DNA of 31,640 nt. Origin: Zygnema circumcarinatum (lineage: Eukaryota > Streptophyta > Zygnematophyceae > Zygnematales > Zygnemataceae). Below the pieces are notes generated by a model that was not told where the DNA came from, ran no database searches, and saw only the letters and a list, made by a program, of their open reading frames with translations. Numbering within the stretch: the first letter of the stretch is position 1; each line of letters starts with the position of its first letter. Of this stretch, positions 22,981 through 31,640 are shown in pieces. The DNA lies in contig CM074806.1 of the NCBI GenBank assembly GCA_037447605.1, positions 180,417 to 212,056 on the forward strand, given 5' to 3'. A program made the translations under genes and the position numbers.

Positions 22981-23120
22981 GCCCGAAAGAAAGTCGTTGG
23001 CCCAAATATTTTTTTTTTCGTGTACGGGCTGCCCGGACGGCTGCCACCCGCATCCAGTCCGCTTGTCGGCCGGCTGTCCACCTGTCGTTTCGTTTGATAG
23101 CTAAGGGCACAGCCTAGTGA

Positions 23121-23645
23121 CACATTTCGTACTTTCATTGGCGACTACGAAAACATCTGAACAACGTGTCGTCCTTTCATTGGGGACGACAAACACATCT
23201 GAATGACACGTGTCGTTACTTCATTAGCGACTAAAAGCACATATAACAACACGTGTCGTTCTAACCAGCACATTTTATGGACACGTGTCGCTCTCTCATT
23301 GGAAAATAACACCTGTCATACTTTCATTGGTGACTAAGAGCACGTTTTAAACGACACGTGTCGTTCTTTCACTGGCAATAACGGACACATCTGAACGACA
23401 TCGTTCTTTCATTGGCGACTGCGGGCACATCTTAACGACACGTGTCGGCTTTCATTGGCTCTGAAGAGCACATCTAAAAAGAACACGTGTCGTTCTTTCA
23501 TTGAAAATTCCACGTGTCGTTCTATCATTGGCGATTGCGAGAACATACTGATTGACACGTGTCAGATTATTCAACTGGAGTCTAGGGGCACACTTTAACG
23601 ACAGGTGTTGTCCTTTCATTGGACACTACGGACGCAACCAAACGA
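23121..23645. repeat. Tandem array of G-box/CCAAT-type units
   Basis: About 13 diverged units averaging about 41 bp lie head to tail. The consensus reads roughly ACACGTGTCGTTCTTTCATT, then GGCGACTA, then a variable GAGCACATCTGAACG spacer. Exact ACACGTGTC cores start at 23206, 23249, 23281, 23354, 23438, 23483 and 23555, and CCACGTGTC starts at 23510. Other units carry decayed cores such as ACAGGTGTT. Most units also hold CATTGG, the reverse of a CCAAT box. The array is about 0.4-0.9 kb upstream of the inferred DUF3754 leader and downstream of POT1. The repeat is directly visible; an enhancer role is inference. Confidence 0.8.
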
Positions 23646-23813
23646 CAGATCGCACAGCTTACAGGTCGAACAAGTGTCCATGTGCTCACACTGTCTTGGT
23701 TGCAGTTTCAGTGATGGTGGAACAAACAACGCAGCGGGATAACATGGAAACGGACACCGCAAAAGGCCAGGCTCGACTAGAATGTCTCGATGGTTAAAAA
23801 GAGGAGGTTGTGG

Positions 23814-23849
23814 CATTGATCTCACGATGGTGATGCCATCAAATGTACA
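23814..23849. repeat. Short dispersed repeat, copy 2
   Basis: This is the partner of 10954-10989, in the same orientation: 17 identical bases, then 19 bases with three mismatches. It lies between the G-box array and the 3' end of POT1. Confidence 0.6.
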
Positions 23850-24170
23850 AAGAGAGAAAAAAAGAGTTAGAAAAAGTTTGAGCGAAGCCTTTCATGCATT
23901 GTTGAGGCCAACATACTCGCCTTCCCAAAGTAGGGAATCAACCCCCCATCAATTCGCCTCGTCTGAAATCGCAAGCAAGAGTTAAGCAGTATCTCCCTTC
24001 CACCCAGAAGAAGGACATCTGTTTGAGGATTTGAGAGCCTTCTTGTACAATGGGACATGGTGGGCTGCCCGCCGAAGCATATTCGCTATGTTACAGAACA
24101 TACCATCCAAGTACCGACAATTTTTTTGAGAAAAAGGAGAGTCAGTGGAGAGCTGTAAGCAGCAGGAATT

Positions 24171-27100
24171 CTACGAAACAAAACGGGTGCCAAAAATTCG
24201 AAAACTGCGAGTCTCCCATTGCCGCGATTTGTCTCGGTAGAACGAATTGAGGCAACACTTTATCCAGGGGGGCTCCCTCGGCTGACTGCCGTCCATTCCC
24301 CCCCCAAGAATCACCTCCATCTTGCGTCTCACAGCCTCAAAGGCAGCACTATCAGTGTGAAACTCCTTTGCTGGCACACCGCCAAAAAACTCGACCTATG
24401 GATATTGCCACAAACCATACAATACCATACGCTCGCAGTAAGTATAAGCTGAAAGGTGCATGCTTTTCATTACCCTGACCACTTGATATTCACAGCAACA
24501 GGGGGAGCTCAAAGCAGAGGAGACGAGGAAGGGAAGGAGAGGCGGCAGGAGGAAGGAAGGGGGGTTTGCTGTCATGGAGTATTACCGCTTCTTTCTTGCT
24601 CAAAGACGCATACAATGTGCCTGTTGCGTCCTGAAGGGTGAAACACATGCGGTACATGTGGCTGCCAAGGGAAGACTGATCGGTCGCTTGCAGCTTCGCA
24701 GTTTCTTCACAAAGATTCTCTACCTTTGGAGGGAAAACATCCACCACTTGAACTAAGCAGCGGAAATTATATGTAACCTGGCAACAAACCAAGGGAAGGT
24801 TGATAAGAAGGGAGAACTTCAGCAGAATGCCTGTCTAGACATTCCTTAGTACGGAGAGAAAGGTAGGATGCCAAAGCGAGCCGAGCCTCATCTCACCTGC
24901 TCGTGACATAAAACCTCTCGGAGAGTGGAATAAGGGACTCCCTCGTGGTCGATCACTGCACTGCCCTTCACCCTCAATTACATTTCATGAGAACGACTTC
25001 CACACTGTGGACCAGATCAGGGTTCTCCGCCCCTCCTTACCTTTGGGAGCTGCAGAAGTTGGGTCCTAATCCGCACATAACTAAATTGACGCAAAAAATA
25101 ACTGCTGAAAGGGGTGAGGACATTGTTGACTCGCAACTCACAAAAGGGTTGACTTCCAGATCAGAATTCCCCCATATTCAAGTTATGCTCGAAATATTGA
25201 AAGGACCTACCTGTAGGCGACTTCAAAGTGAACACCCTCTTGGCTAGAGTCGTCGCCTCAGATATCCAACGCTCGCAATAAGCCCTGTCATTCCAGCTCC
25301 CTCAGCTCAGCTCAGCGCATCGTTTTTTATCTACAGTTCTCAAAGGTCACGTAAGTTTTGCTTCCTTATTACATGATGTCTCACATTGTTATCTCTACTC
25401 AATGTCCACTCTGCTGTACATCGTGGTGCCCTTAACCTCACCTCTCTATATCCTTTACGTGTGGGCAGTCGTTCTCCAATAGGGTCACCTTGCTGTGTCT
25501 TAGAAACACAGCTTCAAGGGTTGTATTCGTCTTCTGACACAACAGATTTTGAAAAAGGAGCCATGTTCCAAGCACCGGAGGTCGTCTGGCGAGTTCAAGC
25601 GGAGGATTTTTCACTATGACGGGCAAAATTGTACCAAGTTTTGGACTGTCACGAAGAGCTTCTCGAGGTGGGCCCCCTGTACTTCCTGAAACAATAGTCG
25701 ACAAGATGGTTGACCAGTTGACCAAAGCAGTGCGCCTGCAAAGGAGCCGGACAGTTCCTCACTTTCAGTCTCTGCAAGACGAAAATCTGAAAATCTGTAT
25801 CGTCCACTAGTGCCCAAACATCTCTTTCCAGTTGAACCATCTTGAGTAGCTTTGCTTAAAGATCTTTTACATGAAGGTATAGTTTTTGAAGAGATACACC
25901 AAAACAGGAGCAGTGCAAGTTCGACAGCTTCTGAGGTCAGACTCCTTCTACGTAGATACATGGTATACTCACAAAATGAATAACTCACGGTTGAATTGGG
26001 CTAGCCAGAGCGTCAGTTCCGTCCCAGACATGAAACTTGATGTTGACGGCTCCTGGATTTTCTGCGTATATTAACTGCGAAGCAAAATGATTGTCATTGA
26101 TGAGAAGCTACAAGGCTGAGCTGCAGTAAACTTCTATGCCAATCCATACACCCTTCGAGAGCAAACATGATTCATCTTTTATTACAGATTTTGGAAAATG
26201 ACCGAGTCGGTAGGCCCCCGTCCATCATGCCCCACGGATCCATCTGGTTTAATCGGTCTCATAAGGGAACAACGTGTCAATAAAGTTCAGAGCAAACTCA
26301 CTTTGCAGCGTAGGTCAAAAGTGACTTTATCTCTGAGTTCTGATAGTTTGAGAAGAGGTGCAGAGGGCCTCATCTGACCTGCAAAACAGCCATTGTGGTT
26401 AAGTGAACTGCTGTATGCCTATACATTATTGCTAAATAAACGAACCACTCTCAGCTGAAGCGTGCAGTTTAATGCCATGTCTAATGCATGTGGTATTTCA
26501 CATTTCACCTTTTTCTCTTTTTTCACCTTTTCACCCTTTCACATATTTGCCCAAAGAAATTGCCCTGCTTGTCTTGTCAGGACCATTGGCTCCTAAATAA
26601 ATCATACCTATATCCACAGGATGTTCCGCAGCCCATTCCCGAAGCTCCTGTATGCGCGTTGAATCAGCATCTCCCATAGTGTATCTGGGCGAGGAGCTGT
26701 AATACGGCTCAAAAGGATCACTCATACTTAGCGGAATCCTGTGAAAGACACAGAAACTGCACCCACGATGCATCTGCGCCACAGCCTGAGGCGCATCCCG
26801 ATAGATTTGCATCTGTTTCCACCACAGTTTTCCATCCCGGAAAGCACTTGTGAGCAGTAGGAATCTTGCCATGATTTCAGCTCTTTCCGCAGCAGGTCTC
26901 TTCCTGGAATAGATGCTGGCTTGTTTACAGCACACGACACCAACTCGTATGCTCATCATACTCCGGCGTTCAGTCCAGCTCCCCAAATACTTACAAGGAC
27001 ACGATGGCACCGAATGATATCACCAACTGCCTGAATTTTGGGCAACATTTCTTTGTCTTTTGCGAAGACCACCACTTCCAACCCTGGATGTTTTATCGGG

Positions 27101-27638
27101 CTCATGTCCATCAACGTAAAGGAGCACATCATGTCTGCAGCAGAAATGAACCATATCACTTCACAACCGTAGTTTAATTTGCTATGAGTATCTTATTCAG
27201 CAGCTTGCATTTCTGAACTGAAGTAAAGGCCTTTGGAAATCAAAAGTTGTCCGGTACAAATTGCTGTTCATATTGCCATTTTGAACGTCGCCATAGATGG
27301 TAGAATTATTCCATTTCGTCGCATCTATTCAAAGCAGATGCGTCAGGATGAACCGTACACCTGGTAACTGTGTTTGCTATCTACTTTCACACCTCGACAC
27401 TTTGCATTCCATGAGCTAAAATTTCCCCGTAAGATAACGGAAGCGTGATATAGCAGCTTTTGTCTTTCCCCACAGGGACGAAGGCGGATACCTTGACCTT
27501 CGGTTTGACTTGGAGGCGTCATATTGGCCACAATGCCATAGAAGTTGACTCGCAGCCCAGTACAGGACATTGCATCTGGCAGCGAAACATACTCGTGTGG
27601 TCGGTGTGGATTTGGCTCCTGCTCTGGACACAAGGGAC
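24171..27638 (-). CDS. POT1: Protection of telomeres 1 (POT1), telomeric single-strand DNA-binding protein; N-terminus unresolved
   Basis: POT1 binds telomere ends in the nucleus through two OB folds. My minus-strand exons are 27492-27638, 26995-27134, 26608-26812, 26302-26378, 25989-26074, 25763-25806 (tentative), 25442-25685, 25211-25243 (33-nt micro-exon), 24897-24972, 24586-24777 and 24171-24395. Phases agree throughout, giving about 488 residues; plant POT1 proteins are similar in length. OB1 reads LRVNFYGIVANMTPPSQTEG, MMCSFTLMDMSPIKHPGLEV and AVGDIIRCHRVL. EPYYSSSPRYTMGDAD and LREWAAEH follow. OB2 contains DLRCK and FHVWDGTDA. Then come DSPKLGTILPVIV, PYSTLREVLCHEQVTYNFRC, FTLQDATGTLYA, FFGGVPAKEF and the family ending PPWIKCCLNSFYRDKSRQWE..RIFGT. 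The first exon appears to begin at an acceptor (27639-27640), so a short upstream start exon is missing from the model. Identity is very secure. Confidence 0.92.
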
Positions 27639-29108
27639 CTGTTAAAGCAAAGCAGCGCGGTCTTCTGCAGCCTTTTGTGTGCTAGGATGTTACGCCACCA
27701 TGCCAAATCACCGATGATTTGAAGGGATGAGAGGGAGGACAACGAGGAAAGACATGCAACAACGGCTTGTGTATAAGAAGTTCTTCAAAATATTTTAGAA
27801 TCTAGAATTCAGAATATACTCGTCTTTGTGTCTGAATGTAGCTGTATTTTCACGACCTTTGACCAGCTGAGAGCAAGTAGAAAGTGGAGCAAGTATGCAA
27901 TGCATCTTTCTGGTTGCATTTCCTGCCGAAAGCATCAAATTAGAAAATGGAAAATCATCGTTTGGCCTCGGATTCAAAATGGCGGACCTTGCGCCCTGCA
28001 TTCCTTGCCCTGCCAGGCGCCGGTGCCTCCATGGAATGGATGGCACTGGCCGGCCCAAGCTCCAGCACAACGCGGCTCTCACCTCTTGTTGCCGACTGCA
28101 GGCGGCTGCGACTTCATGGCCAAGCACCTCCAATAAGGACTCGCCACGTGTGCGGAAGTGTCCACGTGGCGAATCGTCATTGGATTATGCTCCCCGTGGT
28201 TTCGCAAAAGACTGGAGAGGGAAGGGCGGGACACAGCTTGAAAAAGAGAGAGAGTTTGAAAAAGCGACGAAGTAAGTTGAGGCACGCGAGGGACAGACAA
28301 GCCTTTAAGTGAAATGCTTACAGCCGTTCTGCACTGGAGTTTAAACCAAAACAACAAGGAATCTGACTCCAAGGATTTTAAAAAAAAAAAAAAAGGAAAA
28401 AAAGGATCTCGCGGTGCCTCATGAAGTGCGTGAAATAGTTATTTGAGGCCCGCTCTGACTTGAATACCATTCGCTTACATGAAACTTTGGTGAAACGACA
28501 CGTGATATGGAGTTTCCTTGTGCATTGGAACTGAGGTGTTGGAAAAACTGTTTCTTTGTTTTAAAGTTTTCTAGCCCCAAATAACGTTAGTTTTTAACAC
28601 ATGATCATAAGAGCACTTATATCCCACTGAATGCAGCTCCTCTGTTGCTTGGGGGAGAGAGGGTCCATCCTCATATGAAAGTCGAGGCATCTGTAACTAG
28701 GTAACTGACAATATGAGTCAAACTCACCACAAGTCAATTTGAGCAAGTGACTGGTTTGTACATCTCCTGTTTGGGTTTCTAGAGTTTTTAAGCCCTAAAA
28801 GACTGCCTGCTCAAGCTTTCAAATAGCCAGGAACGTTCTGAAAACGCTCCTGCTTACAGCCCTAATTGCTGCACGCATTCAGCCAAACTTATTACATGCT
28901 GGAAACTAATCTTCACCTTAAGGTCCTCTACTGCCAAACAACCCTAAAGATCCTCCTCTATAAGAAAAGCGAAAAAGATGCCTCCGTATGTGACCCCAAA
29001 GTCCCTCAAAATGCTCCAAAGAGAGCAGCTGTACACAAAAAATAATTGCAGCAATTTGGCGTCTGCCACTCTAAAACTCCTAAAAACCACGAGTAAAGGA
29101 CAGAGCCT
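27639..29108. other. Intergenic region upstream of POT1 and downstream of RPB3
   Basis: This should contain the missing POT1 start exon and promoter (left part) and the RPB3 3' UTR (right part). A minus-strand ATG at 28131 opens a frame ending at a GTGAGA donor-like site, but the phase does not fit the next POT1 exon. A poly-A run lies at 28380-28394. The inverted G-box pair (28141-28172) is listed separately. Confidence 0.45.
28141..28172. promoter_or_regulatory. Inverted G-box pair upstream of POT1
   Basis: TCGCCACGTG (28141-28150) and its exact reverse complement CACGTGGCGA (28163-28172) are separated by 12 bp. A CATTGG (reverse CCAAT) follows within 15 bp. It lies about 0.5 kb upstream of the first recognisable POT1 exon, so it probably belongs to the POT1 promoter. 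Binding by bZIP/bHLH factors is inferred from motif knowledge. Confidence 0.55.
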
Positions 29109-30761
29109 CTATACCGCCATTGGGAAAGGCATATCCTCATCTCCATTATCCTCTCCCAAAAGACGAATGCCATCAATCTTCTGCTTGAGCACTTCAATTG
29201 CAGTAAGAAACATTTTCTCTGAACTGAGGGCACCTGTCGACTCGATAGTAAAAAGAAAGCTGTCTTGTTTGGCAGTGATTTCCACAAGTCCGGGCTTCTT
29301 CATCATTTCAGCTTTTTTTATGACCTCCTCATCATAAGCATATAGCTCTGAATCCACCACAACCACCTGCATTCAAGCCAAGGAAAAGGTTATTGATACT
29401 ACTTACAAACTGCAAGGCTGTTCTAATTTTCGATAGAGTTTACAGGTTACAGAGTCAACTCACGCTTTATACGGTGTACAATACAATGTACAAGTTTCAC
29501 TTTTTTCTCTACAGAAACTATGACCGACTGCAAATAGCGACCCCCTCCACCATCCAAACTCTCCTCCTAACAAATCCTTTACAAATCCCAGACCACAAAA
29601 ACCACTTCCTAGACTCCAAGAGATTCTTCTGTAAGGCCCAACAAATTCTAAAACAGAGCAAACACAAATCCAGCAAAAGCTGCATAGGCAATGAACGCTG
29701 AATGCAGCTTCACGACCACAACATCCAAAATCCTTTCTAATTCACCTCTCATAAGATTAAGAACTCTCGTTCCCCAGACAGATGTCCCTGCTTCCAAGTT
29801 CCAAGCAACGTATCAATACCTGGTTTGTGGTTGGATCAATATCAAAGACCTTTGTTGGAGAGCTATCGACCCACTCCCTCTTCTCGTCTAGCGATAACGT
29901 TTCCATCAGATTCTGATTGATGTAAATTTCTGGTTCATATTGAAAAGTGACAGTTGCAGCCGGAGACCATTTTGCGTGATCCTTTCCAATGCCCTTCCTT
30001 GCAACGGCTCGGAGTTTGAGCTCCTGTCCTCGACGAAGTTTCACTATCAAGATGCCCCTGGCGGTAAGAAAAGAGAATGTATATATATACTTTTTTTTAT
30101 TTTTTTGATCCTACAACTCAAACAGAAGAAAGGTTTGGTTTTCAAGTGGGTGTAGCAAATTGGAAACTGGTTTCAATCCAGAAACAAATGTCTAATAAAA
30201 ATAACTTTGGGATTCACTTTCGCGAATTACATCAATCATGGCAAAGAAATGTGTAAAAGAAGACGAAGGGGAGGAGAACCCGGAAAAAAAAAAAAACCAT
30301 ATGGTCTGCGCTTACTTCTGTTCAGACTGTCCATAGTCGCCCTCCCCTCTGCAGTCGACCGGCACGACGGTATCCGACGACGAGCGGAGGTCTTTACTTG
30401 TCACGTCCAAGGTTTCGTCTGAGGTGCATTTCACGTTCAGAGTGAACTCTATTGCGCAGTAGGAACAAGGCGTGTCGCCGTCGCACTCTTCACAGTCGCG
30501 GGAGAATTTCATGGACATGGCGTCGTCAGAGACGAGAGGAATCAACCCTAATCTGTGTGCCAAAAACTCATCGTTCAGGACGGAGGAATTGGAGGCGATT
30601 TCCACGAGGTCTATGGCGATAGTGGGGACGTCAGCGATCATGACGCGGCGGAGGGCGTTGGCGATGCTCGGGTCCGTGTCCCGCAGCTCGAACTTCAGGA
30701 AGTCGTCCCGCAGCTCACGGATCTTCACTGTCGGGAAGCGCTGCAGGGCCGGAGCGTCCAT
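29109..30761 (-). CDS. RPB3: DNA-directed RNA polymerase II subunit RPB3
   Basis: RPB3 is the alpha-like subunit that pairs with RPB11 to nucleate RNA polymerase II assembly. The minus-strand exons are 30316-30761, 29820-30057 and 29109-29366, with GT-AG sites and consistent phases, giving 313 aa (Arabidopsis NRPB3 is about the same length). Conserved N-terminal text is [40 protein letters not shown] and [15 protein letters not shown]. The zinc site is C90-X2-C93-X5-C99-X2-C102. The alpha-like insertion domain includes [20 protein letters not shown] and [16 protein letters not shown]. The C-terminal part has [14 protein letters not shown] and [11 protein letters not shown]. The ATG at 30759-30761 gives the family start [11 protein letters not shown] longer frame upstream only translates the CT/GA-rich leader. 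The extreme C-terminus ([11 protein letters not shown]) looks shorter than or different from Arabidopsis. The gene is complete and identification very secure. Confidence 0.97.
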
Positions 30762-31270
30762 GGGAGCTCCCTCTCTCTCTCTCTCCCTTCCTCCCTCTCT
30801 CGTTAACTCTCTGTCCCTCTCCCTCTCTGGCGAGGACTCTTTCCCTCTCCCTCTCTGGCGAGGACTCTTTCCCTCTCCCTCGCCCCCTCGCTCCCTCTGT
30901 CCTTTTCTTGCTACCGCCCTCTCCCCCACTCCCTCTCTCGCTGGCTCTGCCCGTCCTCTCGCCTCCCGCTCGTCGATCTGCGGTGTGCGCTCAGCGGTTT
31001 GGGACAGACAACGCGTCTCCGCTGTGAGCTAGATCCAATTTCAATCCAATGGAGAGTCGCCACGTCGACAAGTTACTCTAGAGGTGTGCATGTAGATCTC
31101 CCTGCCGTTCGATGTCCAGTTACAAAATTTGTTGAGTAACTTACATGTTTCTTAACTGTCGGCAATTTCTGTTTCACGCTTTGAGTTTTTGTCGTCATGC
31201 GTTTTTGTCTCACTATCGGTAAAGTCTGAACCGTCCATTCTGAGATCGGATGGCTGCCCTGCGCAGGCCT

Positions 31271-31280
31271 GCCACGTGGC
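31271..31280. promoter_or_regulatory. Palindromic G-box upstream of RPB3
   Basis: GCCACGTGGC is a perfect 10-bp palindrome with the plant G-box core, about 0.5 kb upstream of the RPB3 start codon. Confidence 0.45.
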
Positions 31281-31498
31281 ATGGAGCACCGACCAATTTC
31301 CAGGTTGTCCGCTCGCAGCCGTCCGTCCGGCCGGCCACGTCCCGTCGGCGCCCGTCCGCGCGCTGCGACCTGCGCCGTCCGATGGGCGGCTGCCCGATCC
31401 CGAAATCGGAGGTCAAGGCCCCCCATCGTCACAGACCTACGGGATTGGGCCTAGGCTCTTAAGTGATGGACTGTAGGCCGTAGAAGTTGGAGGCTAGC

Positions 31499-31640
31499 GG
31501 ATGGGGATGCCGCCATCCCCGCCAGGAGGTGGGGAGATGGGGAGGCGGGGATGGAGGGAGACAGGGATGGAGGGATGGGGAGAGAGGGCCGGGGCGGGTA
31601 GGGAGGGGAGGGTAGGGGGAGGGAGGGGAAGGGAGGGAAG
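31499..31640. repeat. GGGGAT/GGGAG simple repeat
   Basis: The window ends in purine-rich simple sequence of GGGGATGGGGAGG type. It resembles the reverse strand of the C-rich tract at 12310-12605 and contains many G-runs. Confidence 0.8.

Larger units (their letters stand above)
30762..31640. other. RPB3 leader and promoter region
   Basis: A pyrimidine-rich leader (about 30767-30960) holds a near-duplicate of 26 bp (TCTGGCGAGGACTCTTTCCC type, about 30825-30875). Further upstream lie CCAATGG (31046-31052), GCCACGTCGAC (about 31060) and a palindromic GCCACGTGGC (31271-31280). No coding gene is evident. The last 140 bp are G-rich simple sequence. Confidence 0.5.

Noticed and set aside
22707-23138. 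Long minus-strand open frame across the G-box pair
   Set aside because: It crosses a poly-A/T run and GC-rich promoter-like repeats. There is no conserved content, and the DUF3754 start is explained by 22145-22147.
23121-23645. CRISPR-like interpretation of the regular repeat array
   Set aside because: The units diverge along their whole length, the spacers are homologous to each other, and the host is a plant. It is a tandem repeat, not a CRISPR array.
27795-28133. Minus-strand frame starting MEVLGHEVAAACSRQQE as POT1 first exon
   Set aside because: Its donor-like end (GAG then GTGAGA) leaves phase 0, but the next POT1 exon at 27638 needs phase 1. It has no similarity to POT1 N-termini.

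Overview
The window is nuclear DNA of a land plant. Every convincing gene is intron-containing, with GT-AG introns of roughly 60-500 bp, and resembles a land-plant housekeeping protein. Intergenic DNA is rich in CT/GA microsatellites and CACGTG (G-box) motifs. Density is about eight genes in 31.6 kb with short introns. That would suit a compact genome such as a bryophyte's, but this is an inference and the species cannot be fixed from sequence alone. Gene calls rest on similarity to families recalled from memory and on hand-built exon models checked for splice sites and reading phase. No database search was run.

Left part (1-5300). The plus strand carries the 3' end of a cytosolic cysteinyl-tRNA synthetase (1-2124), then the 5' end of a WDR26/Gid7-like LisH-CTLH protein (3312-3946). 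The WDR26 gene is cut by exactly 100 N at 3947-4046. No WD40 coding follows the gap, so the neighbourhood across it is unproven. A minus-strand, single-exon coiled-coil protein that I do not recognise follows (4332-5252).

Middle (7400-15500). Two minus-strand genes could be modelled completely. One is an EF-hand/TPR protein of the plant At1g05150 type (7439-10400, four exons). The other is the splicing factor U2AF35 (13589-15465, five exons, 313 aa).

Right part (17100-31640). Three more minus-strand genes follow. They are a 15-exon DUF3754 membrane protein (17102-22147, 502 aa), the telomere end-binding protein POT1 (24171-27638, eleven exons, N-terminus unresolved, one 33-nt micro-exon), and RNA polymerase II subunit RPB3 (29109-30761, three exons, 313 aa).

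The genes do not form a pathway. They cover translation, ubiquitin ligation, splicing, telomere protection and transcription, each apparently with its own promoter. The most unusual non-coding structure is an array of about 13 diverged units at 23121-23645, upstream of the DUF3754 gene. It repeats an ACACGTGTC G-box/ABRE-like core and a CATTGG (reverse CCAAT-box) core about every 41 bp. Two perfect inverted G-box pairs lie at 22925-22980 and 28141-28172.
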